From contig JBLINY010000008.1 in NCBI GenBank assembly GCA_047638695.1, positions 1 to 64,000 on the forward strand: a stretch of 64,000 bases of DNA. The letters run 5' to 3'. Both the position numbers and the translations under genes were made by a program. This stretch comes from JAHECQ01 sp047638695 (GTDB lineage Bacteria > Actinomycetota > Acidimicrobiia > Acidimicrobiales > SZUA-35). Of the stretch, positions 1-9,208 are shown piece after piece. The notes under the pieces were generated by a model, which worked only from the letters and a program-made list of their open reading frames with translations, was not told the DNA's origin and made no database searches. Position 1 is the stretch's first letter. Every line of letters begins with the position of its first letter.

Positions 1-900
1 ACCCACATCCACGGCGTTTCCGTCGATATCACCGATGGATGGCGCGAGGGCGAAACGCAACGTCGATTTGCCACGATCGTCGACCATATGCGGGACGGCC
101 TAATCCTGCTCGAGGCCAAATCACAAGACACCGAACCGACCATCAGCACGAGTAATCGGGCGAGTAGCGCCATTCTTCGCACCAGCGGCACGCTCACTTG
201 GGCCGAGCTTCAACACTCTCACCCCGAGATCTGCCAGCGTGCTCTCGTCCAAATGGCGACACCCGATGCAGAAGACCGGTGGACCTATCGACTTAGCTCT
301 GACGGGCCCAACTTCTGGATCGGTATCAGCACCTATCGGATCAGCGAAGATGCCATCGCTATGCAACTCAGCGATGTCACCGAGGAGACGAATCACCGAG
401 CCGAACTAGCCGAAGCCTCGGCCCGTGATGGCCTCACCGGACTTCTAAACGCTTCGGAGTTCGACAAGCGACTCGCTACTCGGCTGCAAAAGATCGGCAC
501 CGTGGCCGTCTTCGTTATCGACCTCGACAAGTTCAAGCCAGTGAACGACCTCTACGGACATGGGGCTGGCAACATCGTGCTCCAGACCATCGCAAAACGA
601 CTGGACAACTCGACGAAGAGTGAGGATGTCGTCGCTCGAATCGGAGGCGACGAGTTCGCCGGTTTCGCCGAAGGCATCGGGGGGGAAACCGCGATCGAGT
701 CTCTTCGGGTCCGACTCGAGGCCGCGTGCTCCGACCCCATCCGACTCGAAGACGGAGCAGTTGTACGCGTTGGTGGCTCTGTCGGCATCGAGATGGCCCA
801 GGCACCCCAAACCGCGGCAGACGCCGTCGATCGAGCAGACAGCAAGATGTACAAGCAGAAGCGGTCGGCCGACCGAGCCGCCCACCAGACCTCGACTTAG
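1..900 (+). CDS. PAS-GGDEF diguanylate cyclase, 5' end outside the window
   Basis: The reading frame is open from base 1, so the ATG at 88 is internal and the N-terminus is missing. The first ~130 visible residues look like the end of one PAS domain (GVSVDITD) followed by a second (FATIVDHMRDGLILLE). The C-terminal ~160 residues are a GGDEF domain beginning at DGLTGLLN, with the nucleotide-binding helix DKFKPVND and an intact GGDEF active-site motif, so catalysis of cyclic di-GMP synthesis is likely. No EAL domain follows. I see no RxxD inhibitory site five residues before GGDEF. The gene ends 15 bases from the convergent amidohydrolase gene. Confidence 0.9.
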   Translation, partial: THIHGVSVDITDGWREGETQRRFATIVDHMRDGLILLEAKSQDTEPTISTSNRASSAILRTSGTLTWAELQHSHPEICQRALVQMATPDAEDRWTYRLSSDGPNFWIGISTYRISEDAIAMQLSDVTEETNHRAELAEASARDGLTGLLNASEFDKRLATRLQKIGTVAVFVIDLDKFKPVNDLYGHGAGNIVLQTIAKRLDNSTKSEDVVARIGGDEFAGFAEGIGGETAIESLRVRLEAACSDPIRLEDGAVVRVGGSVGIEMAQAPQTAADAVDRADSKMYKQKRSADRAAHQTST

Positions 901-915
901 CTCTCGGACATCGAC

Positions 916-2295
916 CTAGCTCTGAAACCGGCGAGCGATCGCTGTGTGTTGGGCCAAACGGGACTCGAGCTGGTCGCTCACCAGAGACCCTTTCTCGACG
1001 ACCGGCGAGCCGTTCACAATCGTGTACCAGGCCGAGGTCGGCCCACAACGTAGCCATCCTTCGATGGGGTCATCGAGAACGCCGGCAAACGTCGGACCAT
1101 CAAGCTTCCAAAGCGCCACGTCGGCGACGGCACCAACCGAAAGCTCGCCGATCTCACCGACTCGTCCGAGGCAACCGGCCCCACCTCGAGTCGCGAACTC
1201 AAGTGCGAGCCGCGAGTTCATGGCATCCGCTCCCGAGACCAGCTTGCCCTGCAGCATCGCCAGCCGGGCCTCCTGCCAGAGCGAACCAGCATCGGCGGAA
1301 GACGATCCGTCACAGCCCAGCCCGACCGCGCAACCGGCGTTGTGCAGATCCAGCGAAGGAGCGAGACCCGAAGACAGGATCATGTTCGAACTTGGGCAAT
1401 GGGCTACGCCGACGCCGGCCGCGCCGAGACGGGCCACCTCACCGGGATCGGGACGCACCACATGTGCACCCCACGTGCGGTCAGTCATCCAGCCGACGTC
1501 CTCATAGAGATCGACCGGCCGCATGCCAAACGTGGCCAAAGCGAACTCATCGTCCTCGGTGTTCTCAGCCAGGTGAGTGTGCAATCGCACATCGAGGCGT
1601 TCAGCCAACTCGGCTGTGCGGCGCATCAGGTCGGGCGTCACGGTGAACGGTGAGCACGGCGCCAGCGCAACGCGCACCATCGCTCCATGCGACCGATCAT
1701 GCCAACGAGCCACATGGCGCTCGGACTCGGCCAGGATGTCGTCCTCGTCCCGGACCGCGTCGTCCGGTGGCAACCCTCCATCCTTCACCGAGAGACTCAT
1801 CGAGCCATAGGTCGGGTGGAAACGCATGCCAAGCTCGCTGGCAGCGTCGATCTCAGCGGCCAACAGGTCGCCGGCACGAGCGGGGTGCAGGTAGTGGTGG
1901 TCGGTCGACGTCGTGCAGCCGGAAAGCGCCAGCTCAGCCAAGGCGACCCAGGCCGCGACGTTCTCGGCCTCCTCGTCGATGTTGGCAGTCCAGGTCGGGT
2001 ACACCGATTGCAGCCAGCCAAAAAGAGGCTGGCTTGTCATTGGCCGCCACGCTCTGGTGAGGTTCTGGAACATGTGATGGTGGGTATTGATCAGTCCCGG
2101 AGTCACTAAACAGTCGTCGGCCGAGATCGATCGGTGCGCTACCGGCGCCGCATCGGTGGAGGCACCGATAGCCGAGATCCGACCGTCGGTAATGGCCAGC
2201 CAACCCCCGGGGATCTCTCGCCGAGCATCATCGACCGTGGCGATTAGCCGAGCGTCGTGAATGAGAAGGTCGACCGATACCGGTGGTTCAGCCAT
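916..2295 (-). CDS. 8-oxoguanine deaminase / SsnA-type amidohydrolase
   Basis: A 459-residue metal-dependent amidohydrolase of the 8-oxoguanine deaminase/AtzB/SsnA group. Seen: the metal motif NTHHHMFQNLTRA near residue 75, HTHLAEN in the middle, and a late GLGCDGSSSAD segment supplying the catalytic Asp. Family knowledge: 8-oxoguanine deaminase releases ammonia and makes urate; ssnA of E. coli sits in the xdhD/ygfK cluster. The ATG at 2295 overlaps the stop of the upstream PLP gene by 8 bases (ATGGCTGA); a longer start seven codons earlier is less likely. This is the last gene of the six-gene purine operon. The exact substrate (8-oxoguanine, guanine or a ring-opened intermediate) is inference. 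Confidence 0.85.
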   Translation of the reverse strand: MAEPPVSVDLLIHDARLIATVDDARREIPGGWLAITDGRISAIGASTDAAPVAHRSISADDCLVTPGLINTHHHMFQNLTRAWRPMTSQPLFGWLQSVYPTWTANIDEEAENVAAWVALAELALSGCTTSTDHHYLHPARAGDLLAAEIDAASELGMRFHPTYGSMSLSVKDGGLPPDDAVRDEDDILAESERHVARWHDRSHGAMVRVALAPCSPFTVTPDLMRRTAELAERLDVRLHTHLAENTEDDEFALATFGMRPVDLYEDVGWMTDRTWGAHVVRPDPGEVARLGAAGVGVAHCPSSNMILSSGLAPSLDLHNAGCAVGLGCDGSSSADAGSLWQEARLAMLQGKLVSGADAMNSRLALEFATRGGAGCLGRVGEIGELSVGAVADVALWKLDGPTFAGVLDDPIEGWLRCGPTSAWYTIVNGSPVVEKGSLVSDQLESRLAQHTAIARRFQS

Positions 2296-3835
2296 GGCTG
2301 GCGCCGGTGGCCGCATTGAATTCGTCGATCATGGCGTCCCATTGCCCCACGAGTGGACGAAGACCGTCCCAGAAGTCCTGGCCGCGTCGACGTTCGAAGT
2401 CTTCGAACGCCACACCCTGTTGCTCGACCCACGTGAAGTAGCCAAGGTTGAAGACTCGACGCCGCTCAATCTCTCCCATCTCCATGGCGTGCGTGGTGTC
2501 GACATCACCCAGGTACCGGTCGAATGTCGCAGCCGCTTCCGCATCATCGAATCCGCCGGAGAATGAGGTGGACATGATGCGTTCGCGGTCGGAGTTGTAG
2601 AGATCGGAACCATCAGTCGCCACCGAGATCACCACATCGTCAGAACCAAGGCCCCAGATCTTCGCCGCGTTGATGGCCGCCAAGGTGTTGCAGATGGACG
2701 AGTAACCAAAGTCGACCAGCATGTCGGCCAACTCCGGGGCGACTCCCCGTTCGACAAGATGCCGCTTGCCGGCTGGGCTGTTGAACAGCACATCGAGCTT
2801 GTTGGTCGCTTCGTCGCTGATTGCAACCGCCATGTCGGTGTTGCCGACATTGTGGATCAATGGGATGTGCTTATCGCCGATGCCCTGGATGTTGTGGTCG
2901 CCAAAACCGTTGTAGAGCATCGTCGGGCACTCGAGTGCTTCGACCGCGACGATTCGGGTGCCGTGACGGTCTTTCAGATAGTCGCCGGCACCAAGGGTGC
3001 CGGCCGAACCAGAGGCCGAGATAAAGGCAGCGAGCCGCCCACCACCGGAAGCGGTGACGTGCTGAAAGACTTTGTCGAGCGCTGGACCGGTAACGGCGTA
3101 GTGCCCGAGGTGATTCGAGAACTCGCTGAACTGGTTGAGGATCACGTTGATGGGATCAAGCGCGAGCTCATTGCACGCATCGTAGATCTCCTTCACATTG
3201 CTCTCGGTGCCGAAAGTCTTGATGACGTCTTCGGCCGGGTTCGCAGTCCACCGTTCAAGCCATTCGAACCGCTCGCGACTCATACCTTCGGGAAGAATCG
3301 CGACCCCTCGACAGCCCATGATCTTCGAAATAGCGATGCCGCCCCGAGCGTAGTTGCCGGTGCTGGGCCAGATGGCTCGATTGCGAGTTGGGTCGAAGCG
3401 ACCGGTGACCAGGCGAGCGACCAAGCATGAGTAGGCGGCGAGCACCTTGTGGGCTCGAATCATCGGAAAACGATTGCCGAAAGCCAACACGATGCGAGCG
3501 TCAACTCCAGTGAGCTCGGGCGGCAGCTCGATGTGGGTTGGAACGTCGATCTGACCGGGAAAGTTGTCACCGGCCTCATCAGCGTGCTGGTTAAACCAGT
3601 GCACGCGGAACAGGTTGCGGGCGTCGGGGGCATCCTTCTCGACCGTCGTCAGCTGCTCGACGATGGTGGCCGGGATGGTCGACGGGTCGCTCAGCTGAGC
3701 GAACGTTGGCAGCACGATGTTGTTGTCGCGGAAGCGAGTTACCGCGTTGTCGTAGGCCTGCTGGCCATCGGGGTCGAACTCGCCAAAGACGGCCAGACCT
3801 TCGCTTTTCGCACCCTTACCGTTCACTGCACCCAT
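2288..3835 (-). CDS. PLP-dependent fold-type II lyase-like enzyme
   Basis: A 515-residue protein resembling the cysteine synthase/diaminopropionate ammonia-lyase superfamily but longer than most members (~320-400). Seen: RAHKVLAAYSC as the probable PLP-lysine segment, STGNYARGGIA as the phosphate-cradle/substrate loop analogous to SGNTG, and a glycine-rich SGSAGTLGAGDYL that could bind the PLP phosphate. The C-terminal ~80 residues are charged and aromatic and I do not recognise them. It sits where the E. coli cluster has ygeX (2,3-diaminopropionate ammonia-lyase), so an ammonia-lyase role on a diamino acid is a reasonable inference but unproven. The start at ATG 3835 overlaps the xdhD-like stop by 13 bases; an upstream start at 3889 is unlikely. 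Confidence 0.75.
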   Translation of the reverse strand: MGAVNGKGAKSEGLAVFGEFDPDGQQAYDNAVTRFRDNNIVLPTFAQLSDPSTIPATIVEQLTTVEKDAPDARNLFRVHWFNQHADEAGDNFPGQIDVPTHIELPPELTGVDARIVLAFGNRFPMIRAHKVLAAYSCLVARLVTGRFDPTRNRAIWPSTGNYARGGIAISKIMGCRGVAILPEGMSRERFEWLERWTANPAEDVIKTFGTESNVKEIYDACNELALDPINVILNQFSEFSNHLGHYAVTGPALDKVFQHVTASGGGRLAAFISASGSAGTLGAGDYLKDRHGTRIVAVEALECPTMLYNGFGDHNIQGIGDKHIPLIHNVGNTDMAVAISDEATNKLDVLFNSPAGKRHLVERGVAPELADMLVDFGYSSICNTLAAINAAKIWGLGSDDVVISVATDGSDLYNSDRERIMSTSFSGGFDDAEAAATFDRYLGDVDTTHAMEMGEIERRRVFNLGYFTWVEQQGVAFEDFERRRGQDFWDGLRPLVGQWDAMIDEFNAATGASHG

Positions 3836-6477
3836 GCACTTGCTCGCTCTCGATTGGAAAGGTTCTCGAGCGGCAGTTCGTGGCGCCAAACGCCATCGAC
3901 CTGCCGCATAGCTTCGGCCACGGCACCAGCCGTCGGTACAAGACCGATCTCGCCAACACCCTTGATGCCGTAGGGCGAGTCGGGCTCGGGCGACTCGACC
4001 AAGATCACATCGACCACCGGCATGTCTTTCGGGCGAATGATGTCGAGCGACCGCAAGGTGTTGTTTAGCGGGCGGCCGTCGACGTCGCAGGGAAAGCCTT
4101 CGCTGAGGGCGTACCCAAGGCCCATGTGCACCGACCCCTCAATCTGTCCTTCGCACAGCAGCGGGTTCACGGCTCGACCCACATCGTGGGCTGCTACCAC
4201 CTTCTCGATCGATGCCAGACCCGGCTGGCCGTCAGGCGACATCACAACCATCTGCGCCGCGTAGCCGAAGGTTGAGTGAATGATGGGGTGATCAAGCCCC
4301 TCGCTCAGCGAGTTGGTCCAGTCGACCCGATACTCGCCTTCATAGTCGACTCCCTGGCGGCACCCGTCAGCGACTGCCTTACGACAAGCGTCGGCCACCG
4401 AACCGGCTCCCATCAACGTGCCGCGGCTCCCCGTGGTTTGGCCGGCACCAAGCTCGCGCGTGGAATCGACGATCACTTCAATGACCTCGGCCGCCACACC
4501 CAACTCTTCGACCGCCACCTGCTGGGCAACCGTGTGGATGCCCTGACCCATTTCCGTCCAGCAATGACGTACTTCCACTTTCCCATCGGGTCGGAAGTGC
4601 ACGACCGCCTTTGCGATCTCCTTGAAACCGTTTCCGAGACCCGAGTTCTTCAGGCCTAGACCCAGGCCTATCGCCTTGCCCTCTGCCGTGGCGAGGTCAT
4701 AGGCCGGCTTCACTGCGTCGAGACAAGCACGGGCACCGAGGCAACCATCGTCGAGAATCTGGCCGGGACCCCAGGTATCACCCGGAGTGACCACGTTGCG
4801 GCTGCGCATCTCCCATCCGCTGACACCGACGGCATCGGCCAGCCGATCGATGCACCCCTCCATAGCGAACTGAGCCTGGTTGGCGCCGAAACCCCGGAAG
4901 GCGCCGCATACCGAGTTGTTGGTGCGCGCAGCGATCGCTTCGACATCGATGTTGGGCACAACGTAGGGCCCGGATGCGTGACCGGCAGCCCGCTCAAGCA
5001 CCTTCATGCCAACCGATGCATACGGTCCCGAATCGCCGAGCATGCGAACTCGAAGCCCCACCAACGCTCCTTCGGCGTCGCAACCGGCCTCGTATTCCAT
5101 TCGGATCGGATGTCGCTTCGTGTGGACCAGGAACGACTCTTCGCGACTGAATGTGGTCTTCACCGGCCGCCGAAGCAACCAGGCAGCGAGCGCCGTCTGG
5201 CCCTGGTTCGACATGTCTTCCTTGCCGCCAAACGCTCCGCCGTTCGACACCAGCTCGGTGACGATGGTTTCGGTTGGCACAGCCAGGATGCGGGCGATGT
5301 CGTTGCGGTCGTCCCAGATTCCTTGCCCGCCCGAATAAACCATGAGACGGTCGAAGTCGAGCGGTTGTCCGGCTGTATCACCGTTGGTGAGCGGCACCGG
5401 TTCGCCAGCCGGCACGGGAACCGCCAGCGTGCTCTCGGGTTCGACGAAGGCGTGGTCGATTCGCTGAGTCTGGAACGTCTGACGCACCACGTGGGCGGCC
5501 GTTGCCAGCGCTCCCTCGGCATCACCTCGGGCGTAGGTACTGGTCGACAGCACGTTGCCATCGAGTTCCCACACTGCGTCCTCATCGCTGGCCACCGCCT
5601 CGGCCGGGTTGGTGATCGGGGTCAGCACCCCGTACGTAATCTCTACAAGTTCGGCGGCGCGGCGAGCCGTCGGCCGGTCGTTGGCAACAACCATCGCCAG
5701 CACATCTCCGAGATAGCTGGTGCGACCGCCGACCGGAATGAAGATTGGCCAGTCTTTGTGGATCAGGCCGCCCCGCATCTCGCCCGGTACATCGGCTCCG
5801 GTGAACACCGCAACCACACCCGGCACAGCCTCGGCCGCAGTGCTGTCAATGGCAATGATGTCGGCCCGAGCATGCTCGGTGAGACGAAACGCGCCATGAG
5901 CCAGGTTGGCGGGAACCATGTCATCGATGAACGGGCGATCGCCCAGTGTGAGGGCAGCTGCTTCGTACTTGATGCCGCGCGAACCAATACCTTTCGGAGC
6001 CAGCACCACCGGGGTCTCACCTGCGGCGAGTGCCTCGACCGCATCGAGAATTTTCGTGTAGCCGGTGCAGCGACAGAGATTGCCACCAAGCAATCGGGAG
6101 GCCTTCTCGCGGGTGAGTACTGCTTCGTTGAGCCCCGTCTTATCGAGCATGGCTTTCGTTCGCATCACGATGCCGGGAGTACAAAATCCGCATTGCAGCG
6201 CTCCGTGGGCTGCAAACGCGTCGGCCATTCGCTGGCGCTCGTCTTCGGGCACGCCCTCCAGCGTCGTCACCTCGGTACCGGCCACCTTCTCCATTGGCAT
6301 CTGGCACGCAACCCGGGCCTTGTCACCGATCAGTACGGTGCAACAACCACACTGCCCGGTCGGCGAGCAGCCATCCTTAGGCGACATCACGCCAAGCTCG
6401 TCGCGCAGAGCTGCGAGCAGGTGCTCATGCGACCCTGTCGTGCTCGTCGGGGTCCCATTCAGGGTGAACTCGGTCAT
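3823..6477 (-). CDS. XdhD-like molybdenum hydroxylase (2Fe-2S + molybdopterin domains fused)
   Basis: An 884-residue fusion. Residues 1-165 hold two 2Fe-2S units: a plant-type cluster (GCSPTGQCGCC, then C58) and the second domain with CGFCTPG and CRCTGY. From ~185 onward lies the xanthine-dehydrogenase molybdopterin subunit: GGQGIWDDRND, GGAFGGKED, GAFRGFGANQ, EMGQGIHTV and, near the C-terminus, GIKGVGEIGL carrying the catalytic Glu. Length and fusion match E. coli XdhD (~950 residues). No FAD-subunit gene is in the operon, so electrons must pass to another partner; the adjacent Fe-S protein is a candidate (inference). The start at ATG 6477 overlaps the upstream stop as ATGA. Confidence 0.9.
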   Translation of the reverse strand: MTEFTLNGTPTSTTGSHEHLLAALRDELGVMSPKDGCSPTGQCGCCTVLIGDKARVACQMPMEKVAGTEVTTLEGVPEDERQRMADAFAAHGALQCGFCTPGIVMRTKAMLDKTGLNEAVLTREKASRLLGGNLCRCTGYTKILDAVEALAAGETPVVLAPKGIGSRGIKYEAAALTLGDRPFIDDMVPANLAHGAFRLTEHARADIIAIDSTAAEAVPGVVAVFTGADVPGEMRGGLIHKDWPIFIPVGGRTSYLGDVLAMVVANDRPTARRAAELVEITYGVLTPITNPAEAVASDEDAVWELDGNVLSTSTYARGDAEGALATAAHVVRQTFQTQRIDHAFVEPESTLAVPVPAGEPVPLTNGDTAGQPLDFDRLMVYSGGQGIWDDRNDIARILAVPTETIVTELVSNGGAFGGKEDMSNQGQTALAAWLLRRPVKTTFSREESFLVHTKRHPIRMEYEAGCDAEGALVGLRVRMLGDSGPYASVGMKVLERAAGHASGPYVVPNIDVEAIAARTNNSVCGAFRGFGANQAQFAMEGCIDRLADAVGVSGWEMRSRNVVTPGDTWGPGQILDDGCLGARACLDAVKPAYDLATAEGKAIGLGLGLKNSGLGNGFKEIAKAVVHFRPDGKVEVRHCWTEMGQGIHTVAQQVAVEELGVAAEVIEVIVDSTRELGAGQTTGSRGTLMGAGSVADACRKAVADGCRQGVDYEGEYRVDWTNSLSEGLDHPIIHSTFGYAAQMVVMSPDGQPGLASIEKVVAAHDVGRAVNPLLCEGQIEGSVHMGLGYALSEGFPCDVDGRPLNNTLRSLDIIRPKDMPVVDVILVESPEPDSPYGIKGVGEIGLVPTAGAVAEAMRQVDGVWRHELPLENLSNRERASAWVQ

Positions 6478-7433
6478 GCTGGGTCTCCTGCCTCGGGTGG
6501 CTCGACAACACCCTTTTGGCTCGTGATCCGCGTATACATCTCGGGCCGCCGGTACCGAGCGAAGTCGAAGAGCGTTTCCTTGAAGTCCTTGCACTTATCG
6601 AGGTTGCATCGGGCCGAGATGAGCTCGTCACCCGTCGTGGTGGCTTGGGCGACAATCTGACCGCTCGGCGCGATGATGCACGACTGAGCCAACGACTCGA
6701 CACCCTCCTCGGTCCCTCCTTTGGCAACCCCGACCACCCAGGTGCCGTTCTGGTAGGCGCCGGACTGCATACAAAGGTGATTGTGGAATCCCTGAAGCGC
6801 GTTCTGGCCGGGGTCCGGTGCGTAGTGGATCGGGGTGTTGTAGCCAATCATGATTAGCTCAACCCCTTGCAGGCCCATCTCGCGATACGTCTCGGGCCAG
6901 CGCCGATCGTTGCACGTGGCTATGCCGACAATGCCGCCGAACGCTCGGTGAACACCGAAGCCTTCCTTCGACTCTTCGAAGTAACGCCGCTCGAGATGTT
7001 GAAACGGCCGCCATGGCTCGTCGTTCTCGTGGCCGGGTATATGGACCTTGCGGAACTTCCCGACGATCGTGCCGTCTCGTTCGACCAGCACGGTGGTGTT
7101 GTAACGGTGCGTCACGCCATCAGGATCGGGCTCGGTGAGCTCGGCGTAACCCAGTGCGAACCCGATACCTAACCTCTTGGCCTCATCAAAGAGCGGTTGA
7201 GTGGCTGGTCCGGGCATCGCCGGTTCGTAGTAGTGGTCGTGACCGGCGAGATCGTCGGTGTACCAACGGGGAAAGAAGGTGGTGAGAGCGAGCTCTGGAT
7301 ACACAACAAGATCACAGCCAGCATCGTCGGCCTGGTGAAGCAGTGCGATCAGCCGACCGACGACCTCTTCTCGAGGCTGGTCGCGGTTGATCGGACCAAG
7401 CTGCGCCGCTCCGACCGTGAGGTTGCGAGTCAT
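6474..7433 (-). CDS. N-carbamoyl-D-amino acid hydrolase (nitrilase superfamily)
   Basis: A 319-residue C-N hydrolase that aligns from memory almost end to end with the Agrobacterium D-carbamoylase, including PELALTTFFPRW, GKFRKVHIPGH, PFQHLE, CNDRRWPET and YNTP. The Glu-Lys-Cys triad is visible at E47, K129 and C174. The family cleaves an N-carbamoyl group from a D-amino acid to CO2, ammonia and the free amino acid. In hydantoin pathways it partners with a hydantoinase; here it lies in a purine operon, so a ureido acid from the purine ring is the likely substrate (inference). Both junctions are ATGA overlaps. Confidence 0.88.
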   Translation of the reverse strand: MTRNLTVGAAQLGPINRDQPREEVVGRLIALLHQADDAGCDLVVYPELALTTFFPRWYTDDLAGHDHYYEPAMPGPATQPLFDEAKRLGIGFALGYAELTEPDPDGVTHRYNTTVLVERDGTIVGKFRKVHIPGHENDEPWRPFQHLERRYFEESKEGFGVHRAFGGIVGIATCNDRRWPETYREMGLQGVELIMIGYNTPIHYAPDPGQNALQGFHNHLCMQSGAYQNGTWVVGVAKGGTEEGVESLAQSCIIAPSGQIVAQATTTGDELISARCNLDKCKDFKETLFDFARYRRPEMYTRITSQKGVVEPPEAGDPA

Positions 7434-9208
7434 TGGCTCTCTCCAGAAGTTGCGAGCGGTAACCCAGCGTCGGTGTCAAGAAGCTGTTGCACAAGCTCAG
7501 CTTGGTCGTCCGTGCCGCGGCTGTCGGTGATAACACCGTCGGTGACCAAGAACCCCTGGCCGGTTCGGCCCGCGTACAGGTCGGGGTCGAGGAACAACCG
7601 AGGTTTGATCTGCGCCGGGTCGCCATCCTCGGGACAGAACGTCATGCAATTGCCGCACTCGTTACACAAGTCGGTGAGCAGAAAGTACTGCTGGCGGTCG
7701 CTCATCCCATCGAGGCTCAAGATGCTGAAAAACGCGTCGTTCGGGCAAACCGTCACACAGAAGTTGCAGGCGACGCAGCCGAACATCTCAAGCTCGTTAT
7801 CGACGGCCCGTGGCACCTTCGCATTCGACCTCAGATGGTAGGGCTCGATGCCACCGCCCCTGATCGACACCACTCGCTCGGCGCACACCGAGGGGAAGCC
7901 GGCATCGACCGCTGCCTTCTGGCGAGCCAACCGGTACGACTGAAGATCAGTGTGGCCTCCCTCCCGAAGCTCGTTGGTCAGTGCCTTGAGCATCGGCGCC
8001 AAACGTCCGTAGCCGCCCGGTTTCAGCAGATCCGAACAGACGGTGGCGGGGTTCACACCCATGGCGACAGCATCAGCCAAATTGTCCTTGGTAACGCCAG
8101 CCGAGAAGCTGACCATCACCTCACCCCCGTGACCGGGAATGGCCAGCTGACCGGGCAAAGCCGTTGCTAGCCGGTCGAGCAGCGTTGACGCCAGCACATG
8201 GAGTGGGGCACCGGAGAGGTACATCGTTTCTTCCGGCATCCAACGCTTGGCGTTGTCGACCACCAGCGTGTTGGTGAGCTTGATGCCGAATACTCGGCCG
8301 CGCTCGGCGGCGTAGGTGTTGAGCTCCTCGATCAGCTCGATGCCCCGACCGAACTGCAGGTCCTCGGCAAAGGCCGATTCCTTCACCGACACATCGTGGT
8401 AGCCCAGCTCGTCATTGACGATCTCGGCCACCGTGTCGTAGCCAAGCAGCGTCGGGTTCAGCTTCACGATGACATCAAGGTCGTGCACATCGATGAGGTG
8501 CTTTGTAATGGCCTCGATCTCTTCCGGTGGACAGCCATGGAAGGTCGAAAGAGTGAGCGTGTCAGAGATGCATGAGTTGAAATCGAGATCGGCAAACTCG
8601 GCGAACGGCCCGGTGATCTGGCTACGCAGGCGGTTGATCTCTTCCCCGGCATCGCGCATCCCTCGCAGGAAGGTCGCCACTTTCTTCGACGAGACCCCGG
8701 CCAGGTCGTAGCCGACGCTCATGTCGAAAACGTGGGGACCCGGATCGGTTCCGACAAACGGCGTCAAGGGCTCCCAGCGTCGCAGAACCTCCACAAGCAT
8801 CGAGGCCTTGACGTACTCGGTGAGGCTCTGCGGAACCGTGAGCTCTTGGCTCCACTCGATGTTGTAGCCAATGGTCTGCATGTCAATGCACGGCCGCTGA
8901 ATAACCAGGTCGTCGATGACCTGCACGGTCTTCAATTCAAAGAGGCGGGAGCCCCCAAGCCACGAAAGAGCGATGTTCTGGGCCAGCTGACTATGGGGCC
9001 CTGCGGCCGGTCCAAGGGGCGTCGCACAGCGCCGCCCGAGGAAGTCGAAGCCCAGATCGATGTTCGTGTCAGGCTGCCAGAACCGGGCCGTCGGCAAATC
9101 GAAGATCTTCTTGCGGCTCCGCCATTCGTGGTCGACTCGACCAAGCAAATCAGCGAGCGTGAGCGGCGTGAGGGGCGCCGTCTCGGTATCGGGTCCAGTG
9201 CTGCTCAT
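7430..9208 (-). CDS. YgfK-like oxidoreductase (dihydropyrimidine-dehydrogenase-like barrel + two 4Fe-4S sites)
   Basis: A 592-residue protein. The first ~400 residues resemble the flavin barrel of dihydroorotate/dihydropyrimidine dehydrogenases (TPLGPAAGPHSQLAQN, then FELKTVQ; STFHGCPPEEIE). The C-terminus has two CxxCxxCxxxCP motifs at ~478-489 (CVACNFCVTVCP) and ~515-526 (CNECGNCMTFCP). E. coli YgfK is ~1030 residues because a GltD-like FAD/NAD(P)H domain lies between these parts; that domain is missing here. The protein could therefore receive electrons only from ferredoxin or a partner such as the molybdoenzyme encoded downstream (inference). The start overlaps the upstream stop as ATGA. 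Confidence 0.82.
   Translation of the reverse strand: MSSTGPDTETAPLTPLTLADLLGRVDHEWRSRKKIFDLPTARFWQPDTNIDLGFDFLGRRCATPLGPAAGPHSQLAQNIALSWLGGSRLFELKTVQVIDDLVIQRPCIDMQTIGYNIEWSQELTVPQSLTEYVKASMLVEVLRRWEPLTPFVGTDPGPHVFDMSVGYDLAGVSSKKVATFLRGMRDAGEEINRLRSQITGPFAEFADLDFNSCISDTLTLSTFHGCPPEEIEAITKHLIDVHDLDVIVKLNPTLLGYDTVAEIVNDELGYHDVSVKESAFAEDLQFGRGIELIEELNTYAAERGRVFGIKLTNTLVVDNAKRWMPEETMYLSGAPLHVLASTLLDRLATALPGQLAIPGHGGEVMVSFSAGVTKDNLADAVAMGVNPATVCSDLLKPGGYGRLAPMLKALTNELREGGHTDLQSYRLARQKAAVDAGFPSVCAERVVSIRGGGIEPYHLRSNAKVPRAVDNELEMFGCVACNFCVTVCPNDAFFSILSLDGMSDRQQYFLLTDLCNECGNCMTFCPEDGDPAQIKPRLFLDPDLYAGRTGQGFLVTDGVITDSRGTDDQAELVQQLLDTDAGLPLATSGESQ

Noticed and set aside
726..1646. Arg/Pro-rich plus-strand frame across the GGDEF end and the amidohydrolase
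   Set aside because: Composition is low-complexity and it overlaps two clear genes in other frames.
4978..6660. Long plus-strand frame (560 codons) over the XdhD-like gene
   Set aside because: Its translation has no family pattern, and the minus-strand frame carries all conserved motifs of a molybdenum hydroxylase; it is a shadow caused by G+C-rich codon use.
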